A stretch of DNA of 64,000 nt from Nissolia schottii (taxonomy: Eukaryota; Streptophyta; Magnoliopsida; Fabales; Fabaceae): NCBI GenBank assembly GCA_003254905.1, contig QANU01086265.1, forward strand, positions 852,853 to 916,852, written 5' to 3'. The notes below the pieces were generated by a model that was not told the origin of the DNA, did not search any database, and saw only the letters and a program-made list of their open reading frames with translations. Position numbers and translations under genes: made by a program. The stretch's first letter is position 1. Every line of letters starts with the position of its first letter. Positions 24,936-36,332 of this stretch are shown here, piece after piece.

Positions 24936-25232
24936 ATGGAAAACGATCTCAGAATGCAGAGATCAGAGTCCTACTTCTCCGGGTGCATGATGTCACCGGC
25001 GCCGTGTTTTGCAGTCCACGAAGAATTCCAGTACTCTCGCATCCATTGCTGCAACAATAAGAGCAGCAAGAGGGGACAGAAATGGAGGAACATCCTCAGG
25101 AGGTTCATGAGGGAAAGCAGGACAACCTTGTACGGATCCAAGCCCTTGTCGTTTCAATATGATCCTGTCAGCTACGCTCAGAATTTTGATGAGGGTTGTC
25201 ATCTTAATGGGATTACTTTACATGATCACTAG
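24936..25232 (+). CDS. Small conserved plant protein of unknown function, 98 residues, intronless
   Basis: The protein begins MENDLRMQRSESYFSG and has a CMMSPAPCF segment, a His/Cys patch (SRIHCCNN), a strongly basic stretch (KRGQKWRNILRRFMRES) and a YGSKPLSFQYDPVSYAQNFDEG block. I recognise this pattern (sequence of MQRS, CMMSP, basic helix, FQYD..SYAQNFDEG) as a family of small uncharacterised angiosperm proteins; no function can be assigned. The ATG at 24,936 is preferred; the upstream frame opens only with TTG. A TATA box sits 116 bases upstream. The tail after FDEG is shorter than I would expect for the family, so a downstream exon cannot be excluded. The basic stretch could bind nucleic acid or act in nuclear import, but that is speculation. 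Confidence 0.75.
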   Translation: MENDLRMQRSESYFSGCMMSPAPCFAVHEEFQYSRIHCCNNKSSKRGQKWRNILRRFMRESRTTLYGSKPLSFQYDPVSYAQNFDEGCHLNGITLHDH

Positions 25233-25916
25233 TTCTAGATGCATGTTCCTTCCTTGTGATGTTGTAAATGCTTGTTTTGGCTGCTACTGATTAAGAAGGG
25301 TGATCGCATTTGTTTTGATATTAATTAGTATTTTTGTTACCAAATTACAAAAAGGGTACAAATTTATCTTCAGGGTGTTACATTGGTATCATATATATAT
25401 ATAGACACACACACCATTGTCATTTCTTGTTATATATTAGTAGTATTGATGTTACCAAACATTTATTCTCACTGCAAAATAAGAATCAGTTGGTTACTCT
25501 GCAAAGGGACTTAGTCACGGATTATAATGACTCATAGCAGAACAGAACAAGGATTCTTAAGAATCGCCTTGTACATTGTGATACATGCCTGCTTAGTTTA
25601 TAGGTTTATGCCTTCTAAAAGTCTTTGCATTTGAACCAAACTAAGTGAAAATGTGTTATAACTTCTGAGAAAATTGAAATTATGTCTTTCACCTTCCTGG
25701 TTTTTTCCCCCCTTGGTATGTAAATATTAGCTTTCTTAGTTACCATTTTAATTTTGGATAAATTGCATAATCAACCGTTGAGTTTTGTTAAAATTGCACT
25801 CCGCCACAAATTATGTGCAAAATTAAACTTCTCTCTAGTTTTTTCATTACGACTCATCACTAATGATCTATTAGGTTTATTTCTTCATGTTTTGTATTTT
25901 CTATTTTGAAAGGTTT
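25233..25916. other. Intergenic, left flank of the duplication
   Basis: 3' flank of the small gene with a short AT and AC dinucleotide patch near 25,390-25,410. No gene seen. Similarity to copy B starts at 25,917. Confidence 0.5.
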
Positions 25917-26707
25917 ATGGAGGAAATAGTGAAAAAAAAAATATTGTTTCCTATTTCGGGATTTTGTAAAAAAATATTGAATACAAAAAATTAAATGGTT
26001 AATATCCAATCTAGTCCCTGGAATTTACATGCGTGCCCAACCTAGTCCCTGGACAAAATTAAAAGACTCAACAATCCCTCAACTTGGCAAACGCATGATG
26101 GTCCCTCTATCCATGAGCCCATTAACAAACGTTGTCGTTAACTTTTCTATTTTCTCTCTTCTCACCACTAGTAAACCTCAAAACGACGTAGTTTTGATGG
26201 TGTAAAATCCAATGACCAATATGGCCAAAAAAGACAAATTAGTCTCTACACCCCACCACCTCCACCTTCAGCCCATCACTATCACCACCACCACCACAAC
26301 ACCCTGACCCGCTTTTTCCTACTGCCTCCCATAGACCCACCACCTCTCCCTCCACCACCTTTCAACCCACATCCATCTCCAACCCACTTTCAATCCCTCT
26401 CATTCCATTTTCCACTCACACTTGCAACAACAAAACACATTAAAACAAACAACTTTTGCAACAAATTGAAAGTGTGATCGCAACAAGATTTGAGGTTGGT
26501 GACGACTTGGAGGTGTTCTTGGAAAAGAAAGATTTGGAAGTGAGTGAGTCAAACCAGTGACAAAATGAGTTAGACCAAATCTGGTTGGTGGCAATTTTCG
26601 CCAACAAGCTCGCATGCAACAACGCAGAGTATGGGTGGACACACTTGCCACAGCAAACATGCACATAAAGGTGTGGAAATGATCAATTTTGATGGAAAGG
26701 ATTGAGT
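25917..26707. other. Repeat-derived non-coding leader of the duplication
   Basis: Words such as CCAATCTAGTCCCTGGAATT and TAGTCCCTGGACAAAATTAA look like transposon-derived sequence seen in many plant genomes. A short CACCACC run lies near 26,280-26,300. No gene. The equivalent in copy B is 40,636-41,440. Confidence 0.5.
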
Positions 26708-27401
26708 TTAGGGGTTTCTCTTTTCTCTTCTTTTAAGTTCCTCATCCGCATCTAATTTTGCTAATTGTATTTCAGGCTCAATTAGATTTCCAAAGAGAGT
26801 GGTGAATGGAATCTTCCTCAAGTCTTTAGCTTCTACAATCACCATCAACTTTTGTGTCCATTTCCTATTCAAACATCTCAACACTTTTTCTACAACATCA
26901 ATATTAGAGAAAGTTTTTCCAATAAAAGCAAGTTTATTAACCAAATGTGTAAATACAATTTGCATGCTTTGAATATTCTCATCAGGTTTCATTCTAAACA
27001 TTTCAAAATCAAACATAAGAGTTTTAATTCTACTCCTTTTCACATCATTAGTTCCTTCATGAGTAGCTTGTAAAATATCCCACAATTCTTTTGTTGTTTC
27101 ACAATTAGAAACTCTACAATATTCCACATGTCCTAGAGATGACATAATGATATTTCTAGCCCTTTTATCAAAATTGATTTTCTTTTTTATTGTCATTCGT
27201 CAAATGTTGTTTAGATTTAGGCCTACCATTTAGAATATCAATAGGAACATAGGGACCAAGTTCAACGGGATCCCAAATATCCTAATCAATAGCCTCAATG
27301 AAAATTCTCACTCTAGATTTCCAATATCCATAACATTCACCATTTAAAAGTACAAGTTTGTAAGTAGGACTACTATCAATAATAAATGTAGATGAAGCCA
27401 T
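26708..27401 (-). pseudogene. Sirevirus-type gag remnant, copy A
   Basis: The minus-strand frame starts at the ATG at 27,399-27,401 (MASST...) and continues through the gag polyprotein domain (UBN2 type), with blocks such as LWDILQATHEGTNDVKRSR and VEKVLRCLNRKWTQKLM. In-frame stops and a frameshift break it, and everything downstream (protease, integrase, RT) is missing. It is related to the gag of the nearly complete element at 52.5-54.4 kb. It abuts a primer-binding site and an LTR to the right. Confidence 0.85.
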
Positions 27402-27439
27402 ATCTCTTGAAGCTATTAAGCCTTAATACAAGAGCTGAA

Positions 27440-28625
27440 GCTCTGATACAACTTGTTACCAAGTGGTTTCAAATACACAAGAGGGCAGGTGAATTGGGTA
27501 TGCAAACTTTTTTCCAGTCTTTTCTCAATTAAGGATGTAATGACAATTATGCTAGAATTGCTAAGTGTAATATATTGGAAACAACCAACAACACAACTAT
27601 TTAAGAAATTATAGCAAAAAATCAATATCATAATAATAATATGGAAATTAAAAATTTTGGTGGAGAGAGATTGCAAACATGATTTATCCTGATTTAACCA
27701 CCCTTGTGATCTACGTTCAGTCCCTAAAGCTACTTGCTTAAGATTTTTCCATCATCTACAAGCTTGAAACTTAGGTGCTTGCCAAACCTTTACAACCAAG
27801 AGCACTCTTCACACCTTATGCTTGAGTCTGAAGTAATTCATATTAGGGATACCACACCCTAATCAACTAGACGGATACCTCACCATCTTTACAAGTGTAT
27901 GGGTTTTGGAATTAATATTATCTTAAATAATTGATAATACAAATTGAAGCTCTATAGGTGTATGGAATGGTATCTCTCATTGCTCAAGAAAATAGCTCAA
28001 AGGATTGATCTAATAATGGAATAAGAGTTGGAAGTATATGCGCAAGTATTCTCTTTTAAAACACTGATTAAGTTGGGCATATATAGAGTTCTAAGTGATT
28101 TTAGTTGTTACAAAATAAATGCAAATGGTTCTGGTTCTAGAACTAGCCATTGTTGACTTGTGTGGTAGGATCATTCAAATGACTTACCTAGGTCATTTAA
28201 ATGACCCAAGCAATAAATGAATTTCTCGACCATTGAGGTGGAGTCATTTGAATCTTACTCTTAGGTCATTTGAATGACTCAAGAATTGCTTGAGTTACAG
28301 AATGCTCAATAACTTTGGCAATCAAATGACTCATTTGAATGCCTTTCATGATTCATTCGAATGAGTTATGGAAATGTGTCATTCGAATGACATGTCAAAA
28401 TCATTCTTTTTTACCATTCTTTTGATTCTTAATAGTAATCTTAACCATTTCTAGTCCTAGAATCAAAAGGTTATCTTAAGAGCAATTTTGTGAGCATATA
28501 GAGGGATACCAAACATAACATTTAAAAAATATTTCCTAAGTCTTAAATCTATATCTTAGTGAATTCTTGGACTTGGAAACTTGCATCTTTGTCACATCAA
28601 AACCTAAAACACTTACGTAGTCACA
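27440..28625 (-). mobile_element. PBS and 5' LTR of the truncated Sirevirus, copy A
   Basis: The LTR runs from TGTTACCAAG (27,454) to TAGTCACA (28,625), about 1.17 kb, with TG...CA ends. Adjacent at 27,440-27,451 the minus strand reads TTGTATCAGAGC, one mismatch from the site complementary to initiator-Met tRNA. The LTR start matches that of the complete element at 45-55 kb. It contains CATTCGAATG palindromes and variants near 28,180-28,400. Confidence 0.85.
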
Positions 28626-28925
28626 TAAATTAGTTAATGACTCTCGAATTAGAGTTCTTTTTTTCTTATCAATTTATGTAGTTTTTTGGAATTTTAGTTG
28701 AATTTTAGGACATATTTGCTTGCATTCATATAGAATTTCACTTAGGTGCTTAAACTAACCCTTTAGGCATGCTAGGTTGAAATAGGAGTTTTTGAATGAT
28801 TTTCAAGTGAATTATATCTATGGGAGGAAGCCATGAAGGTTTAGGATGCTCTAGAACAAAGAAAACTCAGGAAAATATGCAAAAAAAAAAAAAAAAGCTC
28901 TAGAGAACACTCAAGCATTGCAAGA

Positions 28926-29241
28926 TGTAACACCCTAGCTAGCTACTAACGCTTAAGTAATAAGTAATGCTCACTATTTTGTTACCTTCCGCTTGGATTA
29001 CTTTTAGACTTACTTTTGGAATATACTTTAAGTACAAAAATATGGACCAATTTAAACTTTTCTTACTTCAGATGGGAAGATGAGAGTCGTACTCGTAACA
29101 TAGAAGAAAAATTAAGTTAAGTACCAGTCGAACCAATCCTATACGAAGGCATACAATATCTACACTTCATATCGTCAAGCAAAACATACATTCTGGTCAT
29201 AAAAGCATACATATAAAATGGTCCCAAAAAATCCACATATG

Positions 29242-29283
<42 letters not shown>

Positions 29284-29400
29284 TTTTACATCATTTACCA
29301 TTATGCCTAGGACCTGTGGTGTAGTTATTTCCACTGGCCCACGCGATATCAAATAAATATACAAGTAAATAAATACATAACAAAATACTAATTTCCTTTG
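28926..29400 (-). mobile_element. TGTAACACC-type LTR remnant, copy A
   Basis: Begins TGTAACACCCTAG and shares this head with sequences at 43,645 and 40,322. Read on the minus strand it ends TGTTACA and is preceded by an AAGGGCATTTTGCAGTCATT word often seen in Tekay/Del-like Ty3 LTRs. It holds a TA microsatellite at 29,248-29,280. The Ty3 assignment is inference and the right limit is approximate. Confidence 0.45.
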
Positions 29401-30030
29401 CAATGACTGCAAAATGCCCTTACAAAAAGGCCTTTGTCCTCTAAAGATAGCTTGTCTCTCGTTTTGCCCAACTCAACGACTCCCTGACTCATCATCCTCA
29501 TGGTCCTTCTCCTCATCGACAGAGATCTCTCCCAAGCGTGTTGGCCAAGGGCCCTTATGTAGGGGGCATGGAGGGGTGTGGCAAAAGGTCCAGCCTCTAC
29601 ATCGTGTAGCATAATGATGTGAACACTCTCCTGGCAATTAATAAATAGTGTACTCTTCCTGGCAATCTTACGGGGTACGCGTTCCCCGCTGCTCTGGGGG
29701 AAGAGGATTGGGACCTCATGGATAATCCTCTCATATGGATCAGGCTCTGGGTCATCAAGGATAATGGACATCCCATAGCAAGACCTGGCACTGGTGGAGG
29801 ATTTGGCATCGCAGGCTCGAGTGACTCAATGGATGCTGGTGCTGGTGTAGGAGTAGGGACAAGAGTCGGGGCTGGCGAAGGTGCAACTGTACAAGTGCTA
29901 CTGATGGAAGCATCTCACGATCGCCCATGAACTCTACCGTCACAGAAATCGCGATGGCTTCGAAATTGGGATCAATCATAGTGTTCGTCCGCAAGGTTTT
30001 CACCTTGGGGACCTCCTGTCTGATCGTCAT
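29388..30030 (-). pseudogene. Unidentified ORF remnant, copy A
   Basis: On the minus strand, blocks such as TMIDPNFEAIAISVTVEF, DDPEPDPYERIIHEVPIL and RKSTLFINCQESVHIIML are spread over two frames, with a Pro/Ser-rich middle and, in a third frame, an acidic tail (EISVDEEKDHEDDESGSR). The same blocks recur, with different frame breaks, in copy B at 44,183-44,720. That implies a decayed coding sequence, probably carried by the flanking TGTAACACC-type element. I do not recognise the protein. Confidence 0.4.
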
Positions 30031-32293
30031 AATAATTTGGAATAATAAACAAATAGGGAATGAGAATTTACATTATCAGTGGGTAACTTGTAGGATAATT
30101 GCATTATATCCACTTATGATTCCACCGTTCAAGGGGTCTCTAGGTGATATATAGAAATGCTAGCCTTTGTTAATTATTATTAATATGAATCTAGTCCTCA
30201 ACAGCTTTATCCTGATTACTACATGAGGGAATTAACTCGTAATGTCTTATTAAGTATGATAGTGCTTTTCTAAATATAGAGGGAATATAACTCGTGATAT
30301 TAAATCACGTAAGCACATAACTCATCTATATATATGAATAACTGACAACTGCTTATGTACTCATCAAGAATATTTTTGATCGGGGTATAACCTTCTTTCT
30401 CGGTATTGAGCTCAAACTGATGGATGCGACCAACATATGCATATAGTGTATAAATGACCATCCCATATCAGATAGTGAGAGGATGACTTCAAGATTCAGA
30501 CCAAGGGAAATAAGTAGCTTTGCACATTTATTACTAGGATTAGCTCAACTTGATTACGGTCGATAACCACCTATAGTCTCATTCAATTCCTAGTTCAGTT
30601 ATTCTCTTTTTATCTTTAGTGATTTGGTTTCATCTAGTGATTTTGCAAATTCTAAGGTCAACCCAACTGACCTAGCCGGTAAGCTCCTATAGTCGCATTC
30701 AATTAGCCTAGTTCATTTATTATTATCTTGGTTTTAATGTCTAATCTAGGCAATAACTCATGATGCAAACCTACTCTACATAGAGATTTAACAAGTACCA
30801 CATATAAAGCTAACATTCAATCTTAATTGCAATGAAATTTACTCAAATATACTTTCATCAGAAAAACTAAGATATTATTTGGTTGTCTTACCTACGACCT
30901 GAGACCTAAAAGCTGTGAGCTCTTGGTTTGGTTTATAGTGTATAAATTTTCTTGGTCGCTTGCCCTAGCGACATAGTCTGTACCAGTCTCATCTCTATAA
31001 TCCACATCGCCTTAGATTGTGGTACGATAGTGGCATAACTCAGGATCATGACATAGGCATGTTGAGGGAGCTTGGTGTTGGTGTACGTTGTTTTCCTCGC
31101 CAATGTTACAATTCAGACTTCAAGTGATTACCCAAGTTCTAGTTTGTTCTTCACGATTATGTTGCTGTAGCCAGGGGCATTAAAGGACTTGCAATGCTCA
31201 GCAACTACGTATAGTGTACAGCCTCGCCATGCAGATGAGCTTTCCTTCTTCCTCATGATCTCAAACAAGTGGTTCATGGTGGTTACTTGTTTTGTTCATG
31301 ACATAGTTGATCTTCCTCCCTTGGTTGGAGTGTTGCTAAATCATTGCTTCTCTTTCTCCCAAATGTGACACATGAGTTGGTAGTTGTGCAACTTGGGATC
31401 GTGCTGACAATGACACATGTCAGGTTCCATAGAGGCAGTGCAACTCACTTCCTTAGCAATGAAACTTAGACTGCAGTGATGTTTGTGTAGGTGGCAGGGT
31501 TTAGTGAGAGAGGTTGTTGACCTCCGATCTTGGACAGAGTCACACCTATCTTTTGTTCTTTTTTACACTCCTTGTTGATTCTAGTATTTTGGAGAACGAT
31601 AGCATTATTATCTTTTGGATAACATTCTGGTTTGTTGGATTTTGGTTCTTTGCATCCATGTTGTAAAGAGAGGCTTAGTACCTCAAATCTTGGATGGATT
31701 TTAGTGACTAGTTTTGTTATATTCTTTGGAAAATAATGATGGGTGCATGTTCTTTCCACAGTGTTCACCATCTTGCAGACGAGGTTAATATTACAAGAAA
31801 TTCAGATGAATCGAGATAGTTCGTAACTCTTACCTCATGCAAGGAACAAGAACTCTTGAGATGGTATCACATGGTGGTCCGATTGATTCTCTAGCAAGGG
31901 TGCTACCTGTAAAAACCACTCCAATGCCCAAGTCAGTGTATGAGTGATGTGAGGTGATAATGGTCTGAGACGTGACTTATGGAACGACAAGAGGCCCCTT
32001 TTATAGCCTAATTGTAGGCTATTAGGATTCCGTAATGTTTACAAGACTTATGAAGATTTATATTGGATTTCGTAACACCTAGAAGCCTTATGATGACTTA
32101 TGTCAGATTTGTAATGTTTGTAACGCTCACAAGCCTTTAAACTGGGCAATGATGTGATCTGGTTGAGCATCTAGGACAGATTATCTCGTCATGTATATCG
32201 GGCCTAAATCCTTGTCGAATTTAGTCTGTAATAGGTTGTATAAATACATTTCACCTGGGGACTTTGTTTACCTTATAAAGCAACAACCTGGAG
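30031..32293. other. Duplicated non-coding DNA containing both empty insertion sites
   Basis: No gene. At 30,714-30,728 it reads GTTCATTTATTATTATC, the pre-insertion target of the Sirevirus in copy B (5-bp duplication TTTAT). At 31,898-31,902 GGGTG is the pre-insertion target of the solo LTR in copy B. Compared with B, about 60 bp is missing near 31,773. Confidence 0.7.
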
Positions 32294-32444
32294 TGGATCC
32301 TCTCAATTTGTTTTAGTTGTGAATTGTTATCAAGTGTCATCTCCCACCATCATTGCTTATTCATGTGTAAATCTCACCACTTCAATTGATGGTGGGAGAT
32401 GGCACTTGACAACGATTGACAACAAAATAAATTAAAAGGATCCA
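32294..32444. repeat. Long imperfect hairpin, copy A
   Basis: The left arm 32,294-32,355 (core GTCATCTCCCACCATCATTG) pairs with the right arm 32,383-32,444 (core CAATTGATGGTGGGAGATGG). The arms are about 62 bases, roughly 80% complementary by eye, with a loop of about 27 bases. In copy B the left arm is kept (58,857-58,918), but the right arm has lost about 20 bases. It may be a small foldback transposon or a hairpin-RNA source. Confidence 0.7.
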
Positions 32445-33814
32445 TTTATAGCATCAACCCTTTCATCAACATGGGATGTTGTAATCTAAAACGGGAAGCA
32501 AAAGATGCAAAATAATTAGTGGTAAAAAATAGCGAATGTATGTATAAATAATAAAATATTTTATTTTTTTTATTTGTGAAATTATATTTGAATAATCTAT
32601 AGACGACTACCAATAATACTCACAAAGGTGTAGGATCTACCTTGCTCATTTTTTTCCCTTTATGATGGATCTCACATTTTTGTGATTATAAATATTAGTA
32701 AACCTCCAAAGAGGCCCCTCACAATTTCACGATTAGACTTTGTTCATTGCAAATGAAAAAATTATATTGGTCTCTCACAAGTGAAAAAAATTCAGACAAA
32801 TAAGCACATTAATATGTTTGTCACCTTAATGCCACCTATTTGTGAAAGATCAATTTGTTCAAAAATCAAATTGTGAGAAACTTATTTGTCTAGTTTTTTC
32901 ATTTGTGAAAAGTGAAATGAAATTTTCATTTGAAAGGACTAACTTATCCAATCACAAAATAATGAATATATATGTTGGTATGTCTTATTTTTGAGTTGTC
33001 CTACTAACATAACACTGCTTTACTAGCTGCCTGTATATAATAATGATGCAAAACTAGCCTCATTATGTCAAATTCCCAGATGAGAAGAGCAAATATGAGA
33101 ATTTTATGTACTTATTTTCCGTTTGGGTCAATTTGATTTTTATTTTCTTGTAAATTCTCCAGGAAGACGTTCACATGCATGCCTGTCATGCATGTTGAAC
33201 TACAATTAATATAATAAGATTAAAATACAATAATGATATAGATGATGCAGATGTTATCTTGATTACCCGGCCCTACCAGTTTGCCATTTCCATGGCAAAT
33301 AAGTAGTAGTCCCACATGAACGAATATATATACACACACTCTTACTTCACAAACAAGCAATTATTTTCCGAAACAAATGAATATTTTTCCATCTTTCCCA
33401 TGTTCAAGTCCAACAAATGATAATATATTTTGATATATGACTAGGTTAGGACTGAGAGACTCTCTTAATAAAAAAAAATTTCCATTGTTTTATTATTGAT
33501 CACACTCTAGAGTACAACTTGCTTAAAGTTATTGGTACGACTAATAACATAACCTAGCTATTAGAAAGTGACCTTAGATTAGATTATCTTTCCGATGGTT
33601 AAACTTTTGGCAGTATCTTTCTCAACAATTTCTTTACCACTTCAAATGTCAACTGTTGCATGTAGAGGACAAAGTCCTATATTTATAGACCAGTAAATAA
33701 TATTAAAGCTTTGAGAAAATGTTGCATTGTTGCATTGCATGTCTTGTTATTTTCTTCCTACGTAATTTCGGTAAAGTTGACTGAGTTTATCGCCCGGCTA
33801 AATTATTTTATTTT
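32445..33814. other. Duplicated intergenic DNA upstream of LecRK A
   Basis: AT-rich, collinear with 58,960-60,363. No gene seen. Repeated TTTGTGAAA and CAAATGAAAAA words near 32,700-32,950 are short imperfect repeats. Confidence 0.5.
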
Positions 33815-34099
33815 AAAAAATATTATTTATATACCTAAAAACTTGACACTTGTGTACACCCACATAGAAAAAATTATCATCGAGCATTTATTTATGTACG
33901 AATACATGCATGTTTAACATTTGTTTGTTTATGTGTTTGATAATGATTGTTTCTATGTTTTATGTGTACACAAACACACGTGTGTTTAATATTACTTGTT
34001 TATGTGTTTGATGATATTTGTTTATCTGTTTTATAATGTTTGTTTCTCTAGACGGTGTGCATAGGATGTCAATTTTTGTGGTGTAAAATAAGGGAACTG
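33815..34099. mobile_element. Mutator-type MITE, copy A
   Basis: A 285-bp element with terminal inverted repeats. The left end is TTATTTATATACCTAAAAAC. The right end, reversed, is CTTATTTTACACCACAAAAA. It is flanked by the 9-bp duplication TTTTATTTT at 33,806-33,814 and 34,100-34,108. Same family as 7140-7488. Confidence 0.82.
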
Positions 34100-34108
34100 T
34101 TTTATTTT

Positions 34109-35039
34109 GGGTAATGTTACTTGAACAATAAATTTTGATAAAATACACGAGACAACATACACAAATAAATAAGATGTGAGTATATATCGACCTTATAATT
34201 ATTATACTCGACAACAACACTCATATCTTATTGTATTTATCTACGTTATCCATGTATATTGTCAAAATTTATTGTTCAACCATCTTATCCTTTATTTTTC
34301 ATACATCTTTTTATATTCTCTAGATGTACGGTAGTGCTTGTACTGCCAGGATATATAATATATTTCCTCTCAATCCCTCTCCATCAAAGTATATAATAAA
34401 GATTCGTAATTGGAACTCAAGAATATCTATATATAAAATGAACATTTCGTGTTCAAAAGAGGAAACGAGTTTACCTGCTCAATGCTCTTATACAAACATG
34501 ATAATGCTAAGCAACAATTTGAAATATTAGAGACATGAGTTCGTGTTTATTCATGCATGTTTCTTCGAAGTTTCTCTGCTGGGCACTGGCGCATCTTTGC
34601 TAATTCATTAAATTTTGAGTTATATAATTGAAAAAAAAAAATATTTTGTATATATATATATATATATATCACTTTTTTTCTACTAATATATCACTACATT
34701 AATTACTCATTTTCTCTTTCCTTTTACCCACTCTCCCTCACGCACACCCCTCCTCCTCTTCTTCTCTTCCGGTCCTTATTTTTCCCTCTTCTCCCTTCAA
34801 GCTCCTCTTTCTTCTTCATTTCGTGCTCTTAAACCCTGTATTCTTCCATTATTCTCCCTTCTTTTATTTTTCTTTATTTTTTTCATTTATCACAAACCAT
34901 TTTTTTGCCTTTCATTTTTTCATTTTTTTCTTATTCGTTTTTATTCATTTAAACTTTTCTTCATTTTTTCTTCTTAGTAAGACATTGTATCTCATAACTT
35001 TCATTTTCGTTTTCGTCTTTTTTTTTTCTAGTTATTCAT
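34109..35039. other. Duplicated intergenic DNA, T-rich
   Basis: Contains a TA microsatellite near 34,651-34,668 and a long C/T-rich tract (34,700-35,030). Open frames there are low-complexity Phe/Ser runs and are not credible genes. Confidence 0.5.
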
Positions 35040-35590
35040 AAGTTTGTGCATGCATGAAAAAAAATTTGTGTATATGTGCGCCAAAATTTTCTTTTTTATC
35101 TTCACTTTTGTTTTCAAGTTCATCACAATATTCGTTTTTGGTTGTTAAAAAGTTCGTGCACATAAGCATCAAAGTTTTCTTCTTCGTCTTCATGTTCGTT
35201 TTTGTTTTCGTTTCAATCATATTTTTTGTTTTTAGGTGTTCAAAAGTTTGTTCGTGTGTCTAAAAGAGTTTGTGCATTCTTGTTCAAAAGTTTGTGCATG
35301 TGAGAATTAAAATTTTCTTATTCGTCGTTTTCGTTTTATTTTCGTCTTATTATATGTTTCTGCTTGTTAAAAAGTTTGTGTATGTTAGTTCAAAAGTTTG
35401 TGCATAGTAGTAATTGAGCCCACATCCGCTTAGAGTGTTGGGGAGCGGGGAGCAAAAGAAAGAGTGCAACAATTGCTTTTTATTATTTAGTGCTTTGGGC
35501 ATCCAATCTAATTTGGTTTTATATATGAAAAATGTTTGTGCATGTGCGTAAAAAAAGTTTGTACATGTGTATACAAAATTTATACATTTA
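35040..35590. repeat. Diverged AAAGTTTGTGCATG repeat field, copy A
   Basis: About nine spaced occurrences of a word close to CAAAAGTTTGTGCATG (35,041; 35,240; 35,263; 35,285; 35,371; 35,391; 35,530 and others) are separated by TTCGTTTTCGTTTT-type tracts. The same field is in copy B at 61,480-62,040. No protein coding. Confidence 0.7.
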
Positions 35591-36150
35591 ATGTTGCTAT
35601 ATATATTATAGGTACGTCATACTATGGTTGTATAATGACAACAAAATCGATATACCCTAACATCAGTGATTATGAAACAGGTTAATATACAAACTTGTGT
35701 AAGGATATGTTTTTTCAGCTTAATTATTCAATAAAAAAATCACTTTCTTTAACTAATAAATGTAGCTGTTGCTTATTTGTATAATTTGTTTTAAAAATAA
35801 TCCGAACCATAACAAAATTTGATTTTAGCTTTAGCACAAGCTAAAAGAAATAATTTTTTCAGTGATTTTTTTTAATTCTATAAAAAGAACACATTCTTTT
35901 AATCACTTTTTTAAATCCAAAACAAAACCACACACTAAATCTAATTCATGAAAAAAAAAAAGTCACTTTATTTTTATCCTATATCAATCATACACCCAAA
36001 AGATATATATATTTAAAGTTTAATTGTTATTACTATCATTCAATCAAATCATTATGTATGTATAATTTTTTAAGTAATAAGTAAAAAAATTAATTATTTG
36101 TACTTATATGTCAATATTTAATTAAATAATAATGTAAAAAGACTTAGCAC

Positions 36151-36160
36151 TATAAATACA
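36151..36160 (+). promoter_or_regulatory. Candidate TATA box of LecRK A
   Basis: TATAAATACA sits 182 bases before the ATG at 36,333. In copy B the equivalent bases (62,638-62,650) read AGTGAATAAAT, so the match to TATAAATA is lost. A weaker TATATAG lies nearer the ATG in both copies. Confidence 0.45.
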
Positions 36161-36332
36161 TAATTATTAATTAAACACGCATTTCTATTTCACCACTATA
36201 CATAAACAATTTGTTATTCCATCCGGTCCAACCAGGTAATTATTCCACCATTTTCGTTAACATCATTTATGTGTATATAGTAAGATCACCATTAATTTGG
36301 GTCGTCCAAACTGAGAAAAACTCAAGGCGTGC

